NCBI RefSeq assembly: GCF_900005765.1
Contig: NC_041687.1
Coordinates: 1,178,001 to 1,242,000, forward strand
Direction: 5' to 3'
Source of the DNA: Plasmodium relictum
Lineage: Eukaryota > Apicomplexa > Aconoidasida > Haemosporida > Plasmodiidae
DNA: 64,000 bases
The notes beneath the pieces were generated by a model. That model had not been told where the DNA came from, ran no database searches, and saw only the letters and a list, made by a program, of their open reading frames with translations. Shown here in pieces: positions 25,581 through 36,825 of the stretch. The position numbers and the translations under genes are program-made. Numbering within the stretch: the first letter of the stretch is position 1; each line of letters begins with the position of its first letter.

Positions 25581-26281
25581 TCTCTTTATTTTCTTAAAAT
25601 TAAAATAGCATAAATGGTAAGGTACTGTCGATAAATAATGCATATATATATTTGCATCAAGGTATATAAGAAAGTAATAATATATAAGTGAATAATATTT
25701 TAATTCAAAAATTATAATTAAATTTTACTAACGCGTATGTAAATAATATATTTGATAGGAAAAAAAAAGAAAAATATATTTCAAAACATATACATAATAT
25801 TACTAATTTTTTTTTAACATAAAATTATATTATATTATATTATATTATATTATATTATATTATATTATATTATATTATATTATATTATATTATATTATAT
25901 TATATTATATTATATTATCATCTTATTCCATTTTATTTTATTTTTTTTAAATACAATTCCAATTTAATAAAAAAAAAAAAAAAAAAGGTAACTTTTACTA
26001 AAAAGTATCATTTTCACATGAAAATATTTTAGTTGTTTTTAATTTTTTTTATTTTATTCATAATATTTTATGAAACTTTTTTATTTATATTAGAATACAT
26101 AACTTTTTCAAATATTTTATAAAAAATAAAAAATATAATAATATTTAAGTATATTCTCTTTTATAATTAGCAAACAATTTTTCGGAATAAAAAAGAAAAA
26201 AAAAATTATGTATTAATAAATTTAATTGTTATTTTATTTATTTATTAACTAAACCATCTATTGTTTAAAAAGAAAAGGCAA
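25581..26281. other. Convergent spacer between TSN and SRP72
   Basis: 700 bases holding two 3' UTRs. Its main feature is the 5-bp tandem array at about 25825-25918. A poly(A) tract lies at about 25970-25986. There is no gene. Confidence 0.6.
25825..25918. repeat. (TATAT)n pentanucleotide minisatellite
   Basis: About 94 bases, roughly 19 almost perfect copies of a 5-bp TATAT unit, downstream of the TSN stop. The unit is 5 bp rather than a plain TA dinucleotide: each unit breaks the TA alternation with TT. Confidence 0.9.
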
Positions 26282-28420
26282 CTATTTCTTTCTCCTTTTT
26301 TTCAATTTCTGCAATTTAGATTGGTTAATCTGATTTTTGTTTTCTTCTACAATTACAATTTTTGTATGAGTTGTTTCATTTTTTTTTTTTTTTTTTTTAA
26401 ATTTTTTATATCCTGGTTTTTCATGTTTTGGTAGCCATTTGTCATGATCATAATTATAGTTTGCATCTGTATTCTTTTTCTTTTTTCGTTTACGTTTTTT
26501 TTTATTTTTTTCAGCAGATAATGAATTTATTTCATTATTAATAGTTAAATCAAATGTAAAACTTTTATTTTCTAATTCATCTACATCAATTAGGTATGTC
26601 TCACTTAAAACAGTTTTTTTTAATTTATCTTCATATTTATATGCATTGTTTAAATTGATATATGTAGAAATATATGTGAAACATGAAATAAAATTAAAGT
26701 CATTTTTAACTTCATTAGATAAATAATCAAAAATATCAATTAACAATTCTGATTTTTTATGATGTATTAAATATTTACTAACTAAAAATAATGTTTCATA
26801 GTTAACTATATTTATATTTTTTTTTATATTTTCTTTATATTTGTGAAATAAATCAATTACTAAATTTAAAGTATTAATGTTTTTACTACTATTTGATAGT
26901 TTAAAATTTTCTTTATATTTTATACATATATATATATAAAACATATTTGAAAAAAAAATACTATAATCTTTTACACTATTTTGAAAAATATCCTCATACT
27001 TAAAATATATTTTTAATATTTCTTTGTAACTTCTTTTTTCATAGCAAAGAGATACATATGCATTAATAAATCTTATTTTATTTTCTGGAGATTGCATGCT
27101 ATCAATATTGTTAAGTATATAACATTTACATTTCATATAACTTTCATTTTTTAATGCTATTATATTTAGTTTGTCTAATAAAATTGAATTGTTGAATCTC
27201 ATAGAAAAATTACTTAATTTTATTTTAAAATCATCTTTTTGATCAGGACTTAAATACAATAAGCATTCATTAAAACTTATTATACTGTTAATTACTTCAT
27301 TAATATTATTATGTATGTCTTTATTCATAAAAATAAAGGATTTTATCTGATTTAATTTATCATAATTAATATTAAAAATAAGCTCACTATTTGATTTTTT
27401 ATCAGTGTTTTTATTTATTTCATTATGCATTATCGCTAAGTAGTTATTATAAGCTAATAAAACTACAATATTATTAATATTTTCGTCATAATTGTTCAAA
27501 ATATTTTCGTATATAATAATGGATTCCTTAATTTTATTTGTTTTCGAATATATATATGCCCTTGCTAATTGAACAAATATACGTCTAGAATTTATTTCTG
27601 CAATATGCGATGAACTTAAAATTTTCGAATTATTCGTATCTTCTATTAATATACTTTTGCAGAAATTTTCTAATAAATCAAGAAATTTTATTGATTCTGA
27701 ATATTTTTTTTCTATAGTAAAAAATAAAGCGTAATTAAAAGGGAGCTCAAAATTGTCATTTTCGTCATATTTAAAATTTTTTGTAATTTTTTTAATTTTT
27801 TCTCTTAAGTTTTCTATATCTGTGTATTCAACAACTCTTGATAATTTATCTTTAGTTCTTAAAAAATTGTATTCATATGTTAATTGCATATATTCAGAAA
27901 TATAGCTACTATATAAATTAGTTGTTGCAACTGCTTGCTTTCCCTTGTCATTCAGTAATAATTCATATGAATTAATACATGCCTCAAAATTACGTAATTT
28001 AAAATTTACTTGAGCTAATAAAACATTAATAAAATCATCATACTTATTTTCATTTTCTAAAAGGAATTTTAAGCATCCATTCAATTTTTTATATTTTCCT
28101 AATTTATATAAAGAATAAAACAATTCAAATAAAACGTTTTTATCTCTTATTATTGTGTAATTTTCTTGAAATATATTTTTAAAAGTTTTCTCTTTATCCT
28201 TATTTCTTATTAAACAATATGTTATTTCATGTATTACTCTAGTAAAGTTTTTTCTTTCCATAAGGCAATAAAATCTGGTCTTTAAAGCATATTCATCGCA
28301 GTCTTCATTATTAAAAATATTAGTAGTTAAAATAATTACATCGTTATAATTCTTTTTTTCAAAATTATATTTTATTTCTTCAAGAGGTACTTCTCTCAAA
28401 CTTTTTCGTGTTCCATTCAT
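26282..28420 (-). CDS. SRP72: Signal recognition particle subunit SRP72
   Basis: A single exon of 712 aa. SRP72 forms a heterodimer with SRP68 on 7SL RNA and is needed for co-translational targeting to the ER. The N-terminal 600 residues are helix-rich TPR-like repeats, e.g. LGKYKKLNGCLKFLL, then LRNFEACINSYELLL. The C-terminus has a basic cluster followed by DHDKWLPKHEKPGYKK (about residues 658-673), the conserved SRP72 RNA-binding motif, usually written DPERWLPxxERxxYR. A strongly basic tail ends the protein. Length is close to the usual 650-700. It converges with TSN and is upstream of CK1 on the same strand. Confidence 0.92.
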   Translation of the reverse strand: MNGTRKSLREVPLEEIKYNFEKKNYNDVIILTTNIFNNEDCDEYALKTRFYCLMERKNFTRVIHEITYCLIRNKDKEKTFKNIFQENYTIIRDKNVLFELFYSLYKLGKYKKLNGCLKFLLENENKYDDFINVLLAQVNFKLRNFEACINSYELLLNDKGKQAVATTNLYSSYISEYMQLTYEYNFLRTKDKLSRVVEYTDIENLREKIKKITKNFKYDENDNFELPFNYALFFTIEKKYSESIKFLDLLENFCKSILIEDTNNSKILSSSHIAEINSRRIFVQLARAYIYSKTNKIKESIIIYENILNNYDENINNIVVLLAYNNYLAIMHNEINKNTDKKSNSELIFNINYDKLNQIKSFIFMNKDIHNNINEVINSIISFNECLLYLSPDQKDDFKIKLSNFSMRFNNSILLDKLNIIALKNESYMKCKCYILNNIDSMQSPENKIRFINAYVSLCYEKRSYKEILKIYFKYEDIFQNSVKDYSIFFSNMFYIYICIKYKENFKLSNSSKNINTLNLVIDLFHKYKENIKKNINIVNYETLFLVSKYLIHHKKSELLIDIFDYLSNEVKNDFNFISCFTYISTYINLNNAYKYEDKLKKTVLSETYLIDVDELENKSFTFDLTINNEINSLSAEKNKKKRKRKKKKNTDANYNYDHDKWLPKHEKPGYKKFKKKKKKNETTHTKIVIVEENKNQINQSKLQKLKKRRKK

Positions 28421-30837
28421 TTTGGTAATAATTTATTTGACTAATTACTATTAATAATAAATAAAATATTATTTATTTTTTTTTATTTAACGAAAAATTT
28501 TATTACATTTAATATTTTTATGTATAACTAAAAAATATTTAATGTTAAATCATAGTAGAAACTTCAGTTTCACAGAAAATGCTTAAAAAATAAAAATGTA
28601 TTTTTTTTGTAATTTTAGTAGCACATAAAACTGTTTCATTTCAAAAAAATTGGAAAAAATGAAAAATATATGTATATATATATATATATATATATAAAAG
28701 AAAAAAATACAAGAAAAAGTTTCTTTACAAAATAAAAAAAAAAAAATTTATTTAAAAAATAAACACTTTCAATATTAATTGGATAGCAATGTTATGATTT
28801 AAATTTTTTAATTAGATAACATAGATAATATTTATATTTATATAAATTTATAGTGCAGTAAGATATTTTTTCATTCATTTTATTATCTTTACTAAAGAAA
28901 TATATGTATATTTATATAAAATAATAACAAAAAAATTTTCTTATAATTTTTTATAAATGATTTTTATAAATTCTTGTATATTTTTCTTTTTTCTTTTATA
29001 AATTAAAATTGTAAGTTATAAAATTCATTAAAATATAATAATAATAATAATACATACGCCTTCATAAATAAATAAATTAAAAAAATTTCCAAAAAAATAT
29101 ATTTAAATGAAATAAGATGCTGCATTGCTATTCATATACCTGGTGAAAGTTATTAAGAAACATATAAAAAAAAAAAAATAAATATTCCATGTATCTTCAA
29201 TTGAAATAACCTAAAAATACTAATATTTATTTGTATTATATTATATTTTTCAAATAATTATTATTTAATTGATTTAAATTTAATATATAATATATTTTTA
29301 AAATTGTGTAGAACAAAAGTTTTAAGGCAATCTATGTATTTATAAGCATTGTTTTTTTTTTTTGGTAGATGCTCATTAACACAATTTATTGAAAACATTA
29401 AAAAATTAAATATGAAAAGACTTTTAAAATTATAAAAGTATTATTTTCTTTTTGTTAGTTATTGGTAATTAATAGAAGAAAAAAATAAAAAAGTATATGT
29501 ATCATTTATTTTTACAAATTTTTTTATTTATTAACATCAAATAAAATGTATTATTTAGCTATATTTAAAAAAAAAAATATAATAAAATAGAATAATAAAC
29601 AGTTTTTTTAATATATAATAATCTAAAAAAAAAATAAAAAAAAAATATATTTATGTAGTAACAAAAACATTTAAATCTTTAAAGAGAAATTTTGGTATAG
29701 GAATACACATATATATATATATATATGAAAATATATTGTGAATATTATTTTTTTTCTTTATTGTTCTTTAAAATAACTTATTTTAAAAACTTTTATGTTT
29801 ATATTTGACTTCACATTTTTGTATTTAGAAAATAAAAATATAAATATAATTAAAAATCTTTGATAAAAATGAAAACGTTCAAGTTGACGGACTGACTTTG
29901 TAGCATTGAGTCAATTTTGTTTTTGTTCCTATTTTTAAAAAAAAATATAAAAACAAATATTACTTTTTTATTATAATAATAGTTATCCTTTTTAATAAAT
30001 GTTTTATAAAGAAGTAAATATATAATTTATTAAATGTATCTTGATATGAACATGTATATATATATATATATATAAACTCTATAATCGAATGTATTAACAA
30101 TTATGTAAAATCAATATTTTCTTTTTTTATAATTTTCAAAATAAATATCTTATATGTTAAAAATATTAGGAAAAAAAAAAAAAAAAATAAAGGCATATGG
30201 AAAATAGAAAAAGGAAAAAAAGATGTGTAAAAAAAAAAAAAAAAAAAAAACAAAGAACTACAATTTATAATGCAAAAAAAAAAAAAAAAGAGAAAAATAA
30301 ATGTAAATATAAAATATAATAGAATCACATAATATTTTAAGAATTCCTAATTTTCTTTTTTTTTTTTTTTTACATCTATATTAAATTTATATTTTTATGT
30401 AGGTTTTAAAAAAAAATATTCAATTTTTACTAGAAACATATATATATTTTTACTTTATTGAAAAGAATATAATTATAAATATGTAAATAATTTATTATTT
30501 ATTATTTAAAAAATAAAAAAAAGAAAGGAAAAAAAAAAAATATACATTAAGCAATAAAAATTATATTTATATATGGGATAAAAAATATAAAATATAATGA
30601 ATTGTATAATGGTATTCTTACAAATTTAAATAATAAATTTTTATTAATATATTAATAACAATAAATTATGTTGAATAAAAAAAAAAAAAAATTTAAAATG
30701 TCTACAGTACAATAATAAGAAAATAACCACGTATTTTTATTCATTTAAATTATATTCTTCAATTAAAAAGGAAAAAAATAAAAATATATATAAAATATTG
30801 AATTTTCCTAAGATATATCTTAAAATTTTTTAATTTT
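28421..30837. other. Intergenic region, 2.4 kb, between SRP72 and CK1
   Basis: Holds the SRP72 promoter and the CK1 3' UTR. It is dominated by A and T runs, with TA microsatellites at about 28672-28694, 29707-29727 and 30054-30074. One patch of more mixed composition at about 29858-29920 stands out. The 30101-30328 (-) open frame is a Phe-rich artefact of poly(A). Confidence 0.5.
29858..29920 (+). ncRNA. Possible small structured RNA (weak)
   Basis: A short island of higher G+C in nearly pure A+T. TTGAC (29884-29888) can pair with GTCAA (29910-29914), a CTGA box lies at 29892-29895, and a TGATAAA sits upstream at about 29861. This recalls a C/D-box snoRNA but the C box departs from consensus. 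Strand is uncertain. Confidence 0.18.
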
Positions 30838-32827
30838 TTAATTTTGCTTTACTCTTCCTTCCTGATCTGCAGTCTGATCAAATCGATTTTTATTTTCTAA
30901 CATTTTTTTTTTGTCCTTTTCTGAGGCATAAACACATGTCCAATCAAACAAAAAGTCATAAGTAAATCCTTCTCTATAATAAAAAAAAAAAAGAGTTAGT
31001 AAATATCAAATATATTTCTTTTTTATATAATCCATTTATATTTTAAATTATTCTATTAAAATAACAGGTTTTCTATTGTTGTAACCTTATAAACAAATCT
31101 TTTAAAAGCCTTCTTAGATATGTATAATCAGGTCTATCTTCGAATCTTAATGATCTACAATAATTTAAATATGTTACAAATTCGACTGAACGAAAAAGAA
31201 AAAAAAAAAAATGATAAAACAAAATTATATTAAAATTATTTCAACTTTTTGAAATTAATGATAAATATGTATTTATTATTTTATTTTTATTTTTTAATTA
31301 TTTATAATAAACTTTGTAAAATATAAAGACTTCTTAATATGTTTCTTTTATTATATATATTTTATTTTCCCTAAATATGTATAGAAACATATAAATCTTT
31401 TAATGTCTATTATATATTACAGCTTGCATTTCTACACAAGACTTCAACGGATGTTGATATTTTTTTTTCCATAATTTTATCATATTTATCCTTTTTTGAT
31501 ATAGCTTTAAGGCCTTGCCATGGCAAGCTTCCCCTAAGGAAATACATAAGAACATATCCGAGGGCTTCAATATCATCCCTACGAGATTGTTCAATTCCTA
31601 TTTGAAAAAAAAAAAAAATAAAAATAAAAAAGGAGATTAAATATATTAATAAAATAATATAGAAAATATGAAAACACACAAAAACTACGATTTCATATGT
31701 AGTATTACCTAAATGTGTATTTATACTAGCATATCTTGCTGTTCCTGTTAAATTTTTTCCTTCTTTATAAGGTATGTGTGTGTGTGATCTCGAATCTCTA
31801 TATTTTTTTGCAAGACCAAAATCAATAATGTGAATTAAAGTAACTTTTTTACCTCTACCTATGAATATAAAAAAAAAAAAAAATTATATATATACATTAT
31901 GCTTTTATTAAATTAATATATAAAAAAATATACCTATTAAAAAATTATCTGGCTTGATATCTCTGTGAATGAAATTTTTTGAATGGACGTATTCAATTCT
32001 ATTTAACTATAAAATATAAAAATTAAAAGGAAAAAATAAATTACATTATAATCTTTATTAAATAAATAAATAATGATAATAATATAACATATTTATAATC
32101 TAACCATTTGATCTGCTGTCATAAGGACAGTTTTTAAAGAAAATTTTCTATTACATAAAGTAAAAAGATCTTCTAAAGATGGTCCTAATAAATCAAGGAC
32201 CATGATAGTAAAGTCACCTTCTATTCCATACCAATAAACTTTAGGTACACCAACTAAAGGAAAAAGGATATGAATACAAAATTTTATTTTTTATTTGACT
32301 TTTTTTTTTTTTTTTTTTAACATGGAAATTTTATTTTTTCTTTATTTTATATTTTTTATTATTTATAATTTGAATTTTTTATAAAGCATTCATACTTCCC
32401 CCCCCAAGTATTTTATACAATTTTGATTCATATAACAGTTGAGGATGCTTTGACCTAGTTGATTCCTAGGAAAAAAACAGAAATTTCACATATTAATATA
32501 TATATATAATTCTATATAGTTGGGAAAAGAAATTAACATTTATAATTTTAAGGGATTTTTTTTTCTTCTTTTTTCAACTTACTAATTTTACTGCAAATTC
32601 TTCCATAGTTACAATATCTTTGGCTATAAAAATTAAAATTCAATTAAATTTTTTTTTATAAACATACATAAATATTTGATTTAATTTATGGCATATTCTA
32701 TAATGTGAAAATGAGTGAAATTAAAGTAAAATAATTGTTTAAATTTATTACCAACATATATGTCCCCAAAAGAACCACTTCCTAATTTTTTCCCTAACGC
32801 ATATTTATTCGCTACTCTTATTTCCAT
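30838..32827 (-). CDS. CK1: Casein kinase 1 (CK1), nine exons
   Basis: Exons in transcript order: 32827-32752, 32623-32583, 32465-32396, 32253-32105, 32006-31934, 31858-31709, 31597-31421, 31185-31086, 30973-30838. They join in phase to 323 aa, the length of the single CK1 I remember in malaria parasites. All kinase landmarks are present: glycine loop [10 protein letters not shown] (residues 15-24), Lys38 in [13 protein letters not shown] with Asp128, DFGLAKKY, and the CK1-specific SIN in [11 protein letters not shown]. The protein ends soon after the catalytic domain (...[11 protein letters not shown]), with no long regulatory tail. The sequence looks nearly identical to the P. falciparum enzyme as I recall it. 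The kinase is a Ser/Thr kinase with a preference for pre-phosphorylated or acidic sites. Eight introns in under 2 kb is dense for the region. Confidence 0.97.
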
Positions 32828-34404
32828 GATTAATATTTTGTATTATAGCTACATTAGGGAAATAAAAAAAATAAAATTAATTAAAAAAATGAATTAGTAA
32901 AAATGTAATAGATCAATGTAAATATATATATAAATATAGAAAATAAAGCTTATTTATATATTTTTTATTATGTATTAATTTGTATACTCATTAGATAAAT
33001 ATTCATAAATAGCGTAAATAATACATATGAATAAAAGTATGTTTGTTATCACATAAATAAATTATAATATTTCTTTTGTCTACATAAATTTTTTTCAAAA
33101 TAATAGATTTATCATAGTACATAATTAAAAAATTTTAAAAGTTTTAAATAAAAATATGTGTATAAAATTTATTTTGCTTTTTTTTTAATTTTATTTTAAT
33201 GTGAATATATAAAATAATTATGAAGTATCAATTTAAAAAAAAAAATATTGCTTATATGAAATAATAATAATAATAATTTCGATCATAAAAATTTACATGA
33301 ATCGTTTGAATATGTAGTTTAATAGTAATTTAAGTACAAAATAATAAAAATGTCTTTTTTGTAAAAAAAAAAATAATCATGTATACTAAATATATAATAA
33401 AAGCTTTTTGCACAAATACGTATTTAAAAAAATTCGAATTATAATAATAAAAAAAAAATATTTACATTACAGAACGTTTTCAACGTATAAAAATATATAT
33501 ATTAATTTTAGATACATTATTAATTTGAATAAATACATATATTTTTTATCTTCTATGATTACATTAACATTATAATATTATTCCATTAGTGATTTTTAAA
33601 TGATGTGTGCATATTTTTAATTTTATTTTTTGATAATTTCATATATACTTTTTTCTTTATTGAAAAGATAAAATGTTATATCATTAAAAGAAATATATTC
33701 ACAAAATTTCGATAATTTAATAATATAAAAATGCATATAAATTAAATATATGTATATGCATACGCATATATATATAAAGAGCAATTACATAAATATATAT
33801 TTATGAAAACAAAAAATATAATAAATTAACTTTGTTAAAATAAAAAACCGTTTAATAATTATATAGCATAAATAAATATTTAATGTATATTCAAAAGTAT
33901 TATTATGTTATAAAGAATTAATTACCAAATAAAAAAAATAAAATTCGTTCCTTTTTTGTATTTTACATTAACATACTTTCAAATATGTATATTGTTTTTA
34001 ACAATTACTTTAATTTTTCGTTGTTCCCCCTTTTTTATGATTTTTATTTTGTATATTTTTTTTTTTTTTTGGAATTATTTATTAATTTTTTTTTCATTAA
34101 GTCAGGCGTTCTTACAAATCTTTAATTAAAAACTTATTTTCAATCTTACTCAGGTAATAGTGCATGACATTTAATAAAAAAGTATGTGTATATATATATA
34201 TATTTTTAAAATATAAATAAGCGTTTTCTTTTTTTAAAGATAAAAATTAATGTATAACTGAAAATTTTTTATGAACATTCCATTTTAACAATTAAAAGTT
34301 AAGTAAAATTTATAAACTATCACATGCAAAATATTTCCTATTATGTAGTACAAAAGAAAAAAAAAAAAAAAATATTTGTGCTTCGTGAATAGTTGTTAAT
34401 ATTT

Positions 34405-34439
<35 letters not shown>

Positions 34440-36825
34440 ACATACGAAAAGCTATTCATTAAAAAAATATTTTTAAAAAAGAATGAAATTTAGAATGAAT
34501 TTATTTGTAAAAATTAATTTTAATGAGTATGATAATTTTATGTTTTTTATTTTGTGGTGTGTGTGATTTATGAAAAAAAATTTCTCATGATTTTTAATTA
34601 AAATTGTAAGATATATTTTTATGTATATGTTTGTAATTTTAAAAGATTTTTTTTTAGGTTATAGATGACTCAATTTTTAGCTGTACATAAATTTTCTATT
34701 ATTTAATTTTCTGCATTATTCTCCTAATTTTTTTTTTTTTTTTTACATTAATAGAATGCTTCATCTTTAGATTTCTAGGTTTAAATGTATGTGTTACCTT
34801 TCATATAGTTATTTACTTGTATTGTTCATACATATCTAATAACTTTGATAAAATTTTTTTTTTTGATGTATCAATTTTTTTTCATTAAAATTTTTTGTTT
34901 CTTTAATTAGGTTTTTTATTTTTCCTTTAGATCCTAAAAATTTATTTCTTACATTAATGAATATCTGCTATAAGTTTCTTTTATATCTTCTTAACCTTCC
35001 CTTTACTTACCTATTCCTTAGACAATTTATTATATTATTGCACACATGAATTTATTGAAATTTTTATGAAAATATTTTATTGTTTTCATTTTTGTATTAT
35101 TATGATTATATTAATTTAAAAAAATACAATTTCTAATTTGTTAAAATTAGATAACTATAAAATTTATTGCTAGTTATATTTTTAATAATTTTTTTTTCTT
35201 TTTCATTATTTCAGTTTATAAAATTTTAAAGAATTAAATGAAATAAATAATATAAAAAATGATACGTAATAATTTAGGAAATTATTAATATTTATTTTCA
35301 TTTTTATATGCTTTTATTTTATTTAATTTATCCTTGTAATGCATTTATTTATTTAATAATTAAAGCATATGAATAATTAAAATAACGAAAAAATATTGTT
35401 TAAGCCTAACTATTCTAAAAAAAATTAGGTTTAATACACAAAATAGGAAGGAGGAAAGGAAATAAATATTCATTAAGTATAATTTGGAAATCTTCTAAAA
35501 TATAAAAATTTTAATGTTTAAAGTAGAAATTGAAATTATATTTTGAGTAATAGTTAAAAAATATATTAAAAAAATTATGTATTTTAATATTTTTATAATA
35601 TAAATTTAAAAAAAATGCACTTTATATGATTTTCGGAAAGAAAAAAAAAATTCTATAACAAAGAATTTTATTTGTATCAAATTTCATAAAAATGTGGATT
35701 AAATATAAATAGATATAGATAAGTCTCATTTTTCTTAAAACAAGTCCTTATAATAAATTTTAAAAATATAAAAAAAATTAAAAAAAAAAGTTTACTAATT
35801 TTAAAAATAGAACTTGTAGATCTTTTCAATATTTAACATATTTTAATTGAATAATAGTTGTAAATAATTTTTTAATTAATTATTTTTGTAATATTAATTT
35901 TTTTTTTTTCTAACTTAAGAAATACAATAGAATTACGTTATTTAGGTTAACTATATAGAAGGCATTGAACAATTTTTAAAATAAGCTTCATTAAATAATA
36001 AATAAAATATGATATAGGATTTCATTACTTCATATAATGTTCAATAAATTAATTTCTTAATTGTATTAATAGTTGTTCCAAAAATACAAAAATTACATAA
36101 AATTACTTAAGAAATAATTTAAAAAAAAGAATATAAAATACGAAAATTTTTAACTATTTTCTTTTAAAGAATTCAACTTCATTTTTAAGTAAATTATAGA
36201 AAAATTACATTTTATATATTTTTAACATATTAATTTAAAAAAATTATATATATACTAAAATATTGCTTTTTTATTAAAAAAAAAAATTTAAATATAAAAA
36301 AAAAAATTTTCATTTTATATTTCTTTTTCTTATAATTGAATATTATGGATAAGTAGTTTTAAAAGAAAAAATAATATAAAATAAAATAAATATAACGCCT
36401 ATTTATATTTCCTTTTTTTTTTATATATATATAAATAATTTATATATTTTAAAATTTTTTGAAAAGCAAAAATAAATATAAGAAAATAAAAAAAAACTAA
36501 AATATTTATGGTAATATACTCAAAAAAAAAAAAAAAAAAAATGAAATTTTAGTTAGAGTATTTTTTTTTTTAATTTGAAAAATTAAAAAAAATATAAAAA
36601 AAACATCATCTTCATAAATCGCTTTATCTATAAAATTTTAAAAAAATATTTAATCTTATATTAATTGTATTTTTACTTGTATTATTTTGTATGTGGCGAA
36701 AAGCATAAATGGTTTTATCTTAATTTTGAGAATTGTTTTAAATGATCTATTATTGTTTTAAAATTGTTGATATATTGGGAGTAAAAAAAAAAAAAATTGT
36801 TAATAAAAATAAATAAAAATAAAAA
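32828..36825. other. Large divergent intergenic region, 4.0 kb
   Basis: The longest gene-free stretch of the window, between the CK1 start (-) and the Utp12-domain gene start (+). It is T-rich in the middle (34.0-35.1 kb) and A-rich at the right end. It holds poly(T) at about 34409-34435 and an imperfect hairpin around 35401-35433 (AAGCCTAA / TTAGGTTT). GTGCAT occurs at about 33607 and 34160. No frame with coding character was found on either strand. Confidence 0.5.

Noticed and set aside
35401-35433. AAGCCTAA...TTAGGTTT resembling a telomere-like or transposon end
   Set aside because: A single imperfect hairpin, with no tandem telomeric units, no target-site duplication and no element body.
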